Part shown: in pieces, positions 26,903 to 35,647 of the stretch | Numbering within the stretch: position 1 is the stretch's first letter | Layout: every line of letters starts with the position of its first letter | NCBI RefSeq assembly: GCF_036860675.1 | Contig: NZ_JAYKGK010000006.1 | Span: 62,001 to 126,000, forward strand | Origin: Rosettibacter primus | GTDB taxonomy: Bacteria > Bacteroidota > Ignavibacteria > Ignavibacteriales > Melioribacteraceae | Direction: 5' to 3' | DNA length: 64,000 nucleotides | Notes under the pieces: generated by a model | Told to the model about the DNA's origin: nothing | The model's database searches: none | Seen by the model: the letters and a program-made list of their open reading frames with translations, nothing else | Position numbers and translations under genes: made by a program

Positions 26903-26969
26903 AATCAGCTTTTTAGATTTAGCATTGACAAGTATTTTGAAAAAAATTGCTATCTCTAAAAAGCTGATT
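26903..26969 (-). terminator. Perfect 15-bp inverted repeat downstream of rpoZ
   Basis: Arms at 26903-26917 (AATCAGCTTTTTAGA) and 26955-26969 are exact reverse complements, separated by 37 nt that contain a further 5-bp pairing (TAGCA/TGCTA). It starts 6 bp after the rpoZ stop and is followed on the minus strand by an AT-rich run. A transcription terminator or attenuator between rpoZ and the UDG/dnaB genes is the simplest reading; the U tract is not classical. Confidence 0.55.
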
Positions 26970-26975
26970 AAAAAG

Positions 26976-27263
26976 TTATGATTTATAACGGTATTCTATA
27001 CCGTTTTCAACTAATTCTTTGATTGCTTTAATATGTGGTTTTTCTCTCTTTTCAAATTCAAGGGATAATTTTAATTGTTCAGGATTTTCTTTATCCTCAA
27101 ATTCATCATCGTCACTTGTTATAACTGAACTCAACAAAGTATTGAATTCCAGTTTATAATCATCGTTAATTTTACGTGCTCTGCGTGAAGCAACAACAAC
27201 TGCCTCATATAAATTAGGGATTCGCTCCTTAATCTTGCGTAAATCAATTGGTTTAAGTGCCAT
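26976..27263 (-). CDS. rpoZ: RNA polymerase omega subunit
   Basis: A 95-residue protein with the omega pattern 'NLYEAVVVASRRARKIND' near residue 17, followed by an acidic insert and a C-terminal helix ('KREKPHIKAIKELVENGIEYRYK'). It sits 10 bp after gmk in the yicC-gmk-rpoZ order known from many bacteria, which supports the call for a small divergent protein. A ribosome binding site (AAGGAGG) is present just before the ATG. Confidence 0.88.
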   Translation of the reverse strand: MALKPIDLRKIKERIPNLYEAVVVASRRARKINDDYKLEFNTLLSSVITSDDDEFEDKENPEQLKLSLEFEKREKPHIKAIKELVENGIEYRYKS

Positions 27264-27273
27264 ATTATCCTCC

Positions 27274-27834
27274 TTATGATATTTCTTTTTCTATTATCTT
27301 TTTTACTTTTTCTTTTGCATCTTCAAGATTTATGTTTTCAACAACATAATCAAATTTATCTTTGTAACTTAATTCCATTTGTGCTCTTTCAAGTCTTTTT
27401 CTTAAATCTTCATCTGTTTCCGTATTTCTCTTTTTTAATCTTTCTTTTAATTCATCAATGCTTGGCGGAACTATAAAAATTAGTACAGCATCAGGATAAA
27501 CTTTTTTAATGTTTAATGCTCCTTTAACATCCACCTCAAAAATTGTTGTGTAGCCATTGCTTAAATTTTCGTCAATAGTCTTTTTTAATGTTCCGTAATA
27601 ATAGTCATAAAACTTTTCCCACTCAACAAATTCATTGTTTTCAATTTTTCTTTTAAATTCATCTTCCGTGATAAAGATATAATCAACCCCGTCAATTTCA
27701 CCAGGTCTTTTTTTTCTTGTTGTTGCAGATACAGAAAATTTAAAATCAGGAAAACTTTTGAGTATATCTTTAACAATTGTAGTTTTTCCTGCACCACTTG
27801 GAGCCGAGAATACAAATAATTTTGGTTTTGCCAC
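27274..27834 (-). CDS. gmk: Guanylate kinase
   Basis: A 186-residue enzyme that phosphorylates GMP to GDP. It has the P-loop 'SAPSGAGKTT', the GMP-binding 'SATTRKKRPGEIDGVDYIFI' and 'EWEKFYDYYYGTLK', and the lid/Walker B region 'TIFEVDVKGALNIKK'. Full length. It lies 3 bp after the yicC stop codon, so the two are co-transcribed. Confidence 0.97.
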   Translation of the reverse strand: MAKPKLFVFSAPSGAGKTTIVKDILKSFPDFKFSVSATTRKKRPGEIDGVDYIFITEDEFKRKIENNEFVEWEKFYDYYYGTLKKTIDENLSNGYTTIFEVDVKGALNIKKVYPDAVLIFIVPPSIDELKERLKKRNTETDEDLRKRLERAQMELSYKDKFDYVVENINLEDAKEKVKKIIEKEIS

Positions 27835-27837
27835 TTT

Positions 27838-28716
27838 CTACTCAATATTTTGAATTTGTTCACGTATTTTTTCAATCTCTTCTTTAATTAAAATTCCAGC
27901 ATGCGAAATTTCAGATGAAACTGCTTTGCTATTTATAGTATTTGCTTCTCGATTCATTTCCTGCAATATAAAATTAAGTTTCCTGCCTGCTTCTTCAGAA
28001 TTTTCCATTGTATCTAAAAATAATTTTATGTGACTTCTCAAACGAACACACTCTTCTGTTACATCAAATCGTTCTGATAGCAAAGCAAGTTCGGTAATTA
28101 ATCTTTGTTCATTATCAATAAAACTTGAAACTAATTGTCGAGCTTTGTCTTTAAAGTTTTCAAAATACAATCGCAAATTTTCTTCTTTAATTTTTTCAAT
28201 TTGATAAACTGCTAATTCTATAATTTCAATTCTTTTTCTAATATCTTTTTCAAGTTCACGACCTTCTGCATTTCGCATTTTATTCATTTCAAAAATTGCA
28301 TTATCAATTACTTGATTGAGCAATTCCATTTCTTCATTAAATTCATCTGGTTCTGCTTTCAAAAAGAGATGCTGGAATTGAATTAAATCAGTAAATTTTA
28401 TTTTATCTTTTAGACCTGCTGCTTTTCGGATGTCTTTCAACATTTTCAAAGTTGATTTAACAGCTACAGGGTCATAAATAAATAAATCATCTTCTATATT
28501 ATTTTTTTTGAAAGTTATGTTTAAAAAAACTTTGCCTCTTTTTATTTGACTTCTAACTCTTTCTCTTATTTCAAATTCTTTATCATATAAAAATTTTGGC
28601 AATCGTAAGGAAAGTTCGAGATATCTGCTATTGAGACTTTTAATCTCTGCTTCAATAATTAAATCTCCTTTCTGAGCAATTGCTTTACCATAACCTGTCA
28701 TGCTTGAAATCATCAA
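27838..28716 (-). CDS. YicC family endoribonuclease-like protein
   Basis: A 292-residue protein with the N-terminal YicC signature 'SSMTGYGKAIAQKGDLIIEAEIKSLN', the 'RYLELSLRLP' segment and the C-terminal DUF1732 block ending in 'EISHAGILIKEEIEKIREQIQNIE'. YicC proteins form hexamers and act as endoribonucleases in small-RNA turnover in E. coli. Its position ahead of gmk and rpoZ is widely conserved. Two adjacent ATG codons are possible starts. Confidence 0.93.
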   Translation of the reverse strand: MMISSMTGYGKAIAQKGDLIIEAEIKSLNSRYLELSLRLPKFLYDKEFEIRERVRSQIKRGKVFLNITFKKNNIEDDLFIYDPVAVKSTLKMLKDIRKAAGLKDKIKFTDLIQFQHLFLKAEPDEFNEEMELLNQVIDNAIFEMNKMRNAEGRELEKDIRKRIEIIELAVYQIEKIKEENLRLYFENFKDKARQLVSSFIDNEQRLITELALLSERFDVTEECVRLRSHIKLFLDTMENSEEAGRKLNFILQEMNREANTINSKAVSSEISHAGILIKEEIEKIREQIQNIE

Positions 28717-28807
28717 GAAACTCCTAAAAAGTAGCTACAAAATTACTCAAAATTATTTTTATCAACAAAGTTAAAGCTATTCTCTTTTGAGAAGTGACAA
28801 AAAAATA

Positions 28808-30937
28808 TCAGAAGGCTTCGCCTATGCCGATATGAAATTGGAGTAAATCATTAAAAAATTTCTTTTTTGAAAAATTTTTTTTATTCATCGGGTCATATAA
28901 TTTTATTCCAAAATCAAGTCGAATTGGGGCAAAATCCGAGTAATATCTTAAACCAAATCCAGCTGCAACTGCAATCTCATTAATTTTAGCATTTTTATAA
29001 TCGTTCCATGTATTCCCATAATCAAAAAACAAAACTGAACCAATCTTTCCGAACAAACGATTTCTTGTTTCAATTGAGCCTTCGAGCAGAAAGAATCCAC
29101 CTGTTGGTGCACCTTTTTCAAGAATTGCTTCTAAATCCTCAAGTGATATTTGATTAATATTTTCTATTGGAAGCAATTCCTGCTGAGGAACTAATTGTCT
29201 TGTATTCCATCCTCGAACCGAATTGCTGCCTCCTGCATAAAATCTTTGATTTAATGGAATGTTCGATTTATCTCCTCTAAAAGTAAAAATCTGACCAATC
29301 TTAAATTTTGCACCTAAAGAATTTTCGGATGATTTATAAACAGGCAAATAAACCGTTGTGGTAAAAAGAGTTTTTACATATAAAGGTCTTGAAAATTCAG
29401 AATGAATTAGTCTTGAAAAAAGGTAAGGAATAGAATTTGCTTCTTCTAATAATAAATTCAATGAATATCCTCTTGTAGGGAAAAAAATATCGTTAGTTTT
29501 ATTAGCTCCCAGTAAAATTCCGAGAATAGCATTTGTACTTGCAGTTGGAAGTTCTCCACCAAGAACATTATAAACCAAATTTTTTGAAATTGAATCAGCT
29601 GCTTCAGGTGTATAATTGTAACGTTGATAATAACGAGTAAGCAGATTAATCAGGTATCTACCTTTATAAGTATATTCTGCTCTTTCGACTGTTAAATATG
29701 TATTCAAAGAGTTCAAATAAGTATGAATTGGAAGTTCAAAATCGAAACTGAGTCTTGCTCCATAAAGTAATGAATTGTATTCAAGTTTTCTTTTTTGAGC
29801 AGTAACGTAGGATTCAATTTTAGTATTAATTTGTTTTCCGAATAAAAATGGTTGTTCAACACTAATTCTTGCATCGCCATAACCAAATATAGTTGAATCT
29901 GCAAAAGATGGATGACGAATAAATTCTGAAACATTTTGAGCTGCAGCAGAGGAATTTATTTTAAATTTTCTAGCATCCCCAAAAAAATTTTTTTTAGTAA
30001 ATCCTATCCCCAGACCAAGATTAAATGTATTATCCTCATTGTTAATAATTAATTCCGGGGACAACTCATGAAGCATTCCAATATCTGCACTTATAATCAA
30101 AGGAACTGTATTTCCAGAGGTATCGGATATAATACTGTTAATCACAGATGATGTAAATAAATCTGTTCTATATAATCTAATTTGTCCACGTTGAATATCA
30201 TAATTACTATAATATTGACCGGGTTTTATTCCAACAATTTCTTTGAGTAAATTATCTTCAACTAAATCTTTGCCGCTTCCTGTCTTTGAAGTATAAATTT
30301 CTCGTATTACATATCTTTTACCAGGATTAAAATTTATCTGCACATCAACAATATTTTTCATTGTATCAACAACGATTTCTGGTATATCGCTTACAGCAAG
30401 CATGTACCCATTATCACGCAAATAATTAATAACAACATTTTTATAATTTTCAACTAGTTGTTCTTTGTATACTTTATTTGTATCAACTTTAGTTCTGTTA
30501 AAAATATATTCTTGAAATTCTTCCGGGAGTGAATTTAGTCCATTTAATTTTAGGGAATGAAATCTTGCTGGCTCACCTTCGTCAATTGTAAAAATTAGAG
30601 CTGCAGATTTTTTATCCTCAGATATTATATAATTCGATTTAATCTTTGTTTTAAAAAAACCATTCGATAAATAAAATTGCTTCAAAGCAGAAATATCTGA
30701 TTGTATTATCAATGAATCAAAATACGAGGGGGCATCTCCAAGACTTGTGAATTTATGCAGAAATTGTGAAATCCAGCCAGGAGATTCTTTCGATAATATT
30801 ACTGATGATAGCTCAGATTTTGAGAATGAATAATTCCCAATAAATTCAATCTTCTTTAGTTCTATTTCTTTCCCATTTTGAGCAAAAATGCCTATAGTAA
30901 AAAACAGAAAAAATATTTTTGTTAATTTAATTCTCAA
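28808..30937 (-). CDS. BamA/TamA-family outer membrane protein
   Basis: Outer membrane assembly-type protein of about 709 residues. After a signal peptide ('KIFFLFFTIGIFAQ') come two or three POTRA-like domains ('ELKKIEFIGNYSFSKSELSS', 'FHSLKLNGLNSLPEEFQEYIF', 'RYVIREIYTSKTGSG') and a C-terminal Omp85 barrel with 'FYAGGSNSVRGWNTRQL', the expected lid-lock type motif, ending in 'LQFHIGIGEAF'. No ATG is available in frame. I chose the TTG at 30937, just after the YkuD stop, because it gives a compact signal peptide; a TTG at 30976 is the alternative. BamA itself usually has five POTRAs, so a TamA-like paralogue is likelier. Confidence 0.85.
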   Translation of the reverse strand: MRIKLTKIFFLFFTIGIFAQNGKEIELKKIEFIGNYSFSKSELSSVILSKESPGWISQFLHKFTSLGDAPSYFDSLIIQSDISALKQFYLSNGFFKTKIKSNYIISEDKKSAALIFTIDEGEPARFHSLKLNGLNSLPEEFQEYIFNRTKVDTNKVYKEQLVENYKNVVINYLRDNGYMLAVSDIPEIVVDTMKNIVDVQINFNPGKRYVIREIYTSKTGSGKDLVEDNLLKEIVGIKPGQYYSNYDIQRGQIRLYRTDLFTSSVINSIISDTSGNTVPLIISADIGMLHELSPELIINNEDNTFNLGLGIGFTKKNFFGDARKFKINSSAAAQNVSEFIRHPSFADSTIFGYGDARISVEQPFLFGKQINTKIESYVTAQKRKLEYNSLLYGARLSFDFELPIHTYLNSLNTYLTVERAEYTYKGRYLINLLTRYYQRYNYTPEAADSISKNLVYNVLGGELPTASTNAILGILLGANKTNDIFFPTRGYSLNLLLEEANSIPYLFSRLIHSEFSRPLYVKTLFTTTVYLPVYKSSENSLGAKFKIGQIFTFRGDKSNIPLNQRFYAGGSNSVRGWNTRQLVPQQELLPIENINQISLEDLEAILEKGAPTGGFFLLEGSIETRNRLFGKIGSVLFFDYGNTWNDYKNAKINEIAVAAGFGLRYYSDFAPIRLDFGIKLYDPMNKKNFSKKKFFNDLLQFHIGIGEAF

Positions 30938-30947
30938 TTGATTTTTT

Positions 30948-31574
30948 TTAATAAGTGATTTTAACTTTTGTCCCAATTTTTACAACCGAATATAATTCAT
31001 CAATATTTTTATTGCTTACGGCAATTGAACCGTTTGTCCAATTGAAAGTAAAAGGAAGATTTCTAAAAATAAAATCATATTCGCCAATTCCATGAATACC
31101 AATATTAGAACCAAGTTTTGTATCTTTAGGAGGACAATCATTTCTATTAAATGCATCTAAGATTTTTATATATTCATCTTGAGTTATATATCTCTGCTTT
31201 AAAGCTTCAGCAGCATCTTTTTCATTTGGATAGTTTATTCTTAAGAACTTATGATATTTTGAATGAATATCAATTTCACAAATCTGATATTCCCCTATTG
31301 GAGTTACAAAATCATTAGCAGAAGTTTTTATAATACTATTATTTTTCCCAAAAACAGCTTTATATGTTTTGACAAGAATTTTATCCGAGTAGAGTTCCAG
31401 TTTATAATTTCTCCTATCAATCTTTATCCAGGGGTTTTCAAATTTATTAATTCCTTTTCTTTTCATTGCATCGCTCAAATCAATTTCTCTCAAATTAAGA
31501 AGGATTCCATAACATAATAATCCAATAAAAAAAATTATTATGCTTGAGCTTATGTATAATATATTTTTAAGCAA
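30948..31574 (-). CDS. YkuD-domain (L,D-transpeptidase-like) protein with Ser at the catalytic Cys
   Basis: A 208-residue protein anchored by one N-terminal helix ('IIIFFIGLLCYGILLNL'), followed by a YkuD domain: 'IDRRNYKLELYSDKILVKTY', 'TPIGEYQI', 'IGIHGIGEYD' (His161) and 'TNGSIAVSN'. In active L,D-transpeptidases the last motif is S/T-x-G-C, with Cys attacking the peptidoglycan stem. Here the residue is Ser183, and the codon TCA is readable at 31026-31028 (TGA on the plus strand). The protein may therefore be inactive or use another chemistry. It lies directly before the BamA/TamA-like gene. Confidence 0.82.
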   Translation of the reverse strand: MLKNILYISSSIIIFFIGLLCYGILLNLREIDLSDAMKRKGINKFENPWIKIDRRNYKLELYSDKILVKTYKAVFGKNNSIIKTSANDFVTPIGEYQICEIDIHSKYHKFLRINYPNEKDAAEALKQRYITQDEYIKILDAFNRNDCPPKDTKLGSNIGIHGIGEYDFIFRNLPFTFNWTNGSIAVSNKNIDELYSVVKIGTKVKITY

Positions 31575-31640
31575 CTTTAATTATGATTTTATTGGGTGCT
31601 GATTATTATTAATCTTTATCCAAATATATTTTAATAAATT

Positions 31641-31667
31641 AAGAGCGAATCGGGGTGATTCGCTCTT
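31641..31667 (-). terminator. Rho-independent-type hairpin after maeB
   Basis: A perfect 11-bp stem AAGAGCGAATC (31641-31651) / GATTCGCTCTT (31657-31667) with a 5-nt loop, the only GC-containing hairpin in the gap between maeB (stop at 31693) and the YkuD gene. It is followed by T-rich sequence on both strands, so it may act in both directions. It ends the malic enzyme transcript. Confidence 0.75.
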
Positions 31668-31692
31668 TTAATAATACTGCTAATATATATAA

Positions 31693-33945
31693 TTACTTTG
31701 CATTTTCTGCTTCAACAACTGCAATAGCAGAAATATTTATAATATCTCTAACTGTATCTCCTTTCTGAATTACATGAACAGGTTTTTTCATTCCAACAAG
31801 TATAGGACCGATAACAATTGCATCAGTTAATCTTTGTAATAATTTGTAAGCTATATTACCAGCATCGAGGTTTGGAAAAATTAAAACATTTGCACCACCT
31901 TTAAGATTTGAAAATGGGAATTCTGTTTCAATTTTTTCTGGAACTACAGCAGTATCAGCTTGCATTTCACCATCAATAATTAAATCAGGACATTTTTCTT
32001 TTACAATCTTAACAGCTTGAGCAACTTTTTGTGATTGAGGATAAGGAGCACTTCCAAAATTACTGAAAGAAAGCATTGCAATTTTGGGTACAATATCAAA
32101 CATTTTAACTGCTTCAGCTGTATTTATTGCAATTTCTGCGAGTTGCTCTGCCGTTGGCTCTACATTTACTGTTGTATCAGCAAAGAAAAATATTCTTCTT
32201 TTTATTATAACTATATACATTCCTGATACAATTTTGACACCGTCTTTTACGCCAATACACTGAAGTGCCGGTCTAATAGTTTGAGGATAATGAGATGTTA
32301 ATCCACTAAGCATAGCATCAGCATCCCCGAGCTCAACCATCATAGCACCAAAATAGTTTGGAATTTTTATCATATTTTTTGCATCTCTTTTTGTTACACC
32401 TTTTCGCTGACGTTTCTTATAAAATTCTTCTGCATAATAATCTGCTTTAGGAGAATTTTCAGGATCTATTATTTCAAATACATTTTCATCATAATTAAGT
32501 TCTTTTATTTTGTTTTTTATAATTTTCTCATTACCAAGTAAAATTGGCACCCCAATATCTTCATCATATACAGAGAATGCAGCATGAATAATTTTCTCTT
32601 CTTCTCCTTCGGGATATACAATTCTTTTTGGATTTTTACGAGCTTTATGAACCATAACACGAACAATTTCAGTAGAAAATCCCATTCTTTCTTGAAGTTG
32701 ATCAATGTAAGCATTCATATCTTCAATTGGTTTTCTTGCAACACCGGTTTCCATAGCAGCTTTAGCTACAGCAGGTGCTACATACCATAAAACTCTCGGG
32801 TCAAATGGTTTTGGAATTATGTATTCTGGACCAAAAGAGAATTCTTTTCCACCATATGCATTAATAACAACTTCAGGAACTTTTTCCTTAGCAAGCTGAG
32901 CAAGGGCCATTGTAGCTGCCATTTTCATTTCCTGATTAATTTTCCTTGCACGAACATCAAGTGCACCACGAAAGATAAATGGAAATCCTAAAACATTATT
33001 TACCTGATTTGGATAATCACTTCTTCCTGTTGCCATTATTATATCTTTTCTTGCATCAACAGCATCTTCATACCTTATCTCCGGGTCAGGATTTGCCATT
33101 GCAAAGACAATAGGATTCTTTGCCATTGATTTTACCATTTCTTTTGATAAAATATTTCCAATCGATAAACCTATAAATACATCCGCACCTTTCATTGCAT
33201 CTGCTAAGTCTTTATAAACAATATCTTGAGCAAATTGAGCTTTGTACTTATTTAAGTCTGTTCTATTTTTATTAATGTGCCCTTTTGTGTCAAACATTGA
33301 AATATTTTCTCTTTTTACACCTGCAGCTATATACATATTACAACATGCTATTGCGGAAGCTCCAGCACCTGAAACAACAATGCGAATATCAGATAACTTT
33401 TTGCCTGTAATTTCAATAGCATTTATTAGAGCTGCACACGAAATAATTGCAGTGCCATGCTGGTCATCATGAAAAACCGGAATGTTCATTGTTCTAATCA
33501 ATTCTTCTTCAATCTCAAAACATTCTGGAGCTTTAATATCTTCGAGATTGATTCCGCCAAAAGTTGGTTCCAAAAGTTGAACTGCTCTTATAACTTCTTT
33601 TGGATCATGCGTATTTAGTTCAATATCGAAAACATCAATATCCGCAAATCTTTTGAACAAAACACCTTTTCCTTCCATAACTGGTTTCCCAGCGTGAGGT
33701 CCAATATCCCCCAAACCTAAAACAGCAGTCCCATTTGATACAACAGCAACTAAATTTCCTTTTGCAGTGTACTTGTAAACATCCTCTTCATTTTTTTCAA
33801 TTTCTCTACACGGCTCTGCTACCCCAGGGGTGTAGGCTAAAGATAATTCGCGTGCAGTATAACATGGCTTGGTCGGTATTACTTCAATTTTACCTTTACG
33901 ACCTTCGCTATGATATTTTAGTGCTTCTTCTTTACTAATTAACAT
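31693..33945 (-). CDS. maeB: NADP-dependent malic enzyme fused to phosphotransacetylase-like domain
   Basis: A 750-residue enzyme that decarboxylates malate to pyruvate. The N-terminal malic domain has 'AYTPGVAEPCREIEKN' and 'GNLVAVVSNGTAVLGLGDIG'. The catalytic Asp pair is in 'PVFHDDQHGTAI', and the NAD(P) domain has 'VVSGAGASAIACCNMY'. Residues from about 430 form the C-terminal phosphate acetyltransferase-like domain ('RIVYPEGEEEKIIHA', 'GPILVGMKKPVHVIQ'), which in MaeB is regulatory and binds acetyl-CoA. Full length for MaeB. It is divergent from add across 267 bp. Confidence 0.95.
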   Translation of the reverse strand: MLISKEEALKYHSEGRKGKIEVIPTKPCYTARELSLAYTPGVAEPCREIEKNEEDVYKYTAKGNLVAVVSNGTAVLGLGDIGPHAGKPVMEGKGVLFKRFADIDVFDIELNTHDPKEVIRAVQLLEPTFGGINLEDIKAPECFEIEEELIRTMNIPVFHDDQHGTAIISCAALINAIEITGKKLSDIRIVVSGAGASAIACCNMYIAAGVKRENISMFDTKGHINKNRTDLNKYKAQFAQDIVYKDLADAMKGADVFIGLSIGNILSKEMVKSMAKNPIVFAMANPDPEIRYEDAVDARKDIIMATGRSDYPNQVNNVLGFPFIFRGALDVRARKINQEMKMAATMALAQLAKEKVPEVVINAYGGKEFSFGPEYIIPKPFDPRVLWYVAPAVAKAAMETGVARKPIEDMNAYIDQLQERMGFSTEIVRVMVHKARKNPKRIVYPEGEEEKIIHAAFSVYDEDIGVPILLGNEKIIKNKIKELNYDENVFEIIDPENSPKADYYAEEFYKKRQRKGVTKRDAKNMIKIPNYFGAMMVELGDADAMLSGLTSHYPQTIRPALQCIGVKDGVKIVSGMYIVIIKRRIFFFADTTVNVEPTAEQLAEIAINTAEAVKMFDIVPKIAMLSFSNFGSAPYPQSQKVAQAVKIVKEKCPDLIIDGEMQADTAVVPEKIETEFPFSNLKGGANVLIFPNLDAGNIAYKLLQRLTDAIVIGPILVGMKKPVHVIQKGDTVRDIINISAIAVVEAENAK

Positions 33946-34080
33946 TTTAAAACTTCCTTGAATTAATTTGTAAATAATAATTCATGTTCCTTTGGTTCTA
34001 AAATATGTATTAACTTTCAAATAAAAAAAGATTTTTATTCCTAAAGAATTAATGATTTTTATATATAATCTTTTTTGAGT

Positions 34081-34100
34081 CTTTATCAACTTTGATAAAG
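34081..34100. promoter_or_regulatory. Short dyad in the maeB-add divergent region
   Basis: CTTTATCA-ACTT-TGATAAAG is a perfect 8-bp inverted repeat with a 4-nt spacer, in the middle of the 267-bp divergent gap between maeB and add. It could be an operator for a dimeric regulator, or a small hairpin. AT-rich DNA yields such dyads by chance, so the weight is low. Confidence 0.3.
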
Positions 34101-34212
34101 AAATTTACCTTAAAACTAATTAGCCCATATACTTATAAACTACATTCTGTATTTTTATAAAATTGATTTTAGAACATCAAAAGAATATTTTTGAGACTAA
34201 AAGGAAATAAAA

Positions 34213-35301
34213 ATGAAAATTGAAGAGATTATTCGAAGTGTTCCTAAAGTATTGCTTCATGACCATTTAGATGGTGGCCTTCGTCCCCAAACTGTAATCG
34301 AATTAGCTAAAGATATTAAGTATAATAAATTACCTACAACTGATCCTGAAGAATTGCGTGAATGGTTTCATAGCGGCGCAAATAAAGGAAATCTTGTTGA
34401 ATATCTTCAAGGTTTTGAACACACCTGTGCTGTTATGCAAACAAAAGAAGCACTATTTCGTGTAGCTTATGAAATGATGGAAGATATGAAAAATGATGGT
34501 GTTTGTTATGTAGAAACTCGATTTGCACCAGTCTTTCATACTCAAAAAGGCTTATACTATGAAGATATACTTAATGCAGTACTCGAAGGTTTGGAAAAGG
34601 GAAAGCAAGATTTTGGAGTTGGTTATGGATTAATCCTTTGCGGGATGAGAAATATGAAAAATACTTTAGAGATTGCCGAGCTTGCAGTAAATTTTAGAAA
34701 CCATGGGGTCGTTGGTTTTGACCTCGCTGGTGAAGAAGGTGGCTATCCTCCTAAAAAACATCTTGAAGCTTTTCAATACATCAAACAAAAAAATTTCAAT
34801 ATAACAATTCATGCAGGAGAAGCATTTGGAAAAGAATCAATATGGCAGGCAATCCAAATTTGTGGCGCACATAGAATCGGTCATGCAACTCGACTAACAG
34901 AAGATATTGTATTTGATAAAGATGGAAATGTTGTTGCACTTGGAGAATTAGCTCAATATATTCTTGATACTCGTTTACCACTTGAAATTAATCTATTAAG
35001 CAATGTTCACACTGGTGCAGTTGATAGATTAGAAAATCATCCATTCATAAAATTATATAAAGAAAAATTCAGAGTATTTTTAAATACAGACGATAGATTA
35101 ATGAGCAATACAACTTTAACAAAAGAATACGTCATTGCAAGTGAGTTATTCGGGTTGAATTTGGATGATATTGAAAAACTTAATATAAATGCTATGAAAT
35201 CATCTTTCATTCCCTATAAAGAGAGATTGCATTATATTTATAATGTAATCAAACCTGGCTTTCAAAAAATGAGAGAAAAACTTCTATCACTAAAGGTATA
35301 A
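34213..35301 (+). CDS. add: Adenosine deaminase
   Basis: A 362-residue TIM-barrel enzyme converting adenosine to inosine. Zinc and substrate motifs are visible: 'LLHDHLDGGLRPQT' near the N-terminus, 'FDLAGEEGGYPPKKH', 'ITIHAGEAFGKES' with the catalytic Glu, 'RIGHATRL' and 'LNTDDRLMSNTTLTKEY', the zinc Asp pair. The last motif has the Arg-Leu-Met-Ser form found in actinobacterial enzymes rather than the more common DDP. It starts a four-gene plus-strand run. Confidence 0.93.
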   Translation: MKIEEIIRSVPKVLLHDHLDGGLRPQTVIELAKDIKYNKLPTTDPEELREWFHSGANKGNLVEYLQGFEHTCAVMQTKEALFRVAYEMMEDMKNDGVCYVETRFAPVFHTQKGLYYEDILNAVLEGLEKGKQDFGVGYGLILCGMRNMKNTLEIAELAVNFRNHGVVGFDLAGEEGGYPPKKHLEAFQYIKQKNFNITIHAGEAFGKESIWQAIQICGAHRIGHATRLTEDIVFDKDGNVVALGELAQYILDTRLPLEINLLSNVHTGAVDRLENHPFIKLYKEKFRVFLNTDDRLMSNTTLTKEYVIASELFGLNLDDIEKLNINAMKSSFIPYKERLHYIYNVIKPGFQKMREKLLSLKV

Positions 35302-35306
35302 GAATT

Positions 35307-35645
35307 ATGGCAAAACAACTTTTCAAGAATTACACTTACCATTTTGACAAGAACGAAAAAAAACTACTGGAAACATTCTGCAAAACTTTATTAAAACAGA
35401 TGAGTGCTGATGAAAAATTTTATGGTGACATACGTGCATTTAATTCTATATTAAATAAACTAAATGAATCATCGGATGAAATTAGATTCACTAAAGAAGA
35501 AAAGACCAAGCTGGTTTTTAGATTAAAGGAAAATGTTGAGCATATAGAAAAGCAATTAAAGAAATCAGGGTTTATCAAAAGATGGCTTTTGAAATCTGTT
35601 TTTACACAATATAAAAATTTATTACAAAATCATTTTAATGAATAA
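35307..35645 (+). CDS. Conserved-looking hypothetical protein, 112 residues
   Basis: I do not recognise a family. The protein is basic and largely helical ('NEKKLLETFCKTLLKQMSADEKFYGDIRAFNSILNKL'), with no signal peptide, membrane segment or cysteine pair. It sits 5 bp after add and 2 bp before hutU on the same strand, so it is almost certainly co-transcribed and translated. The compact placement between two metabolic genes supports a real gene. Confidence 0.7.
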   Translation: MAKQLFKNYTYHFDKNEKKLLETFCKTLLKQMSADEKFYGDIRAFNSILNKLNESSDEIRFTKEEKTKLVFRLKENVEHIEKQLKKSGFIKRWLLKSVFTQYKNLLQNHFNE

Positions 35646-35647
35646 AC

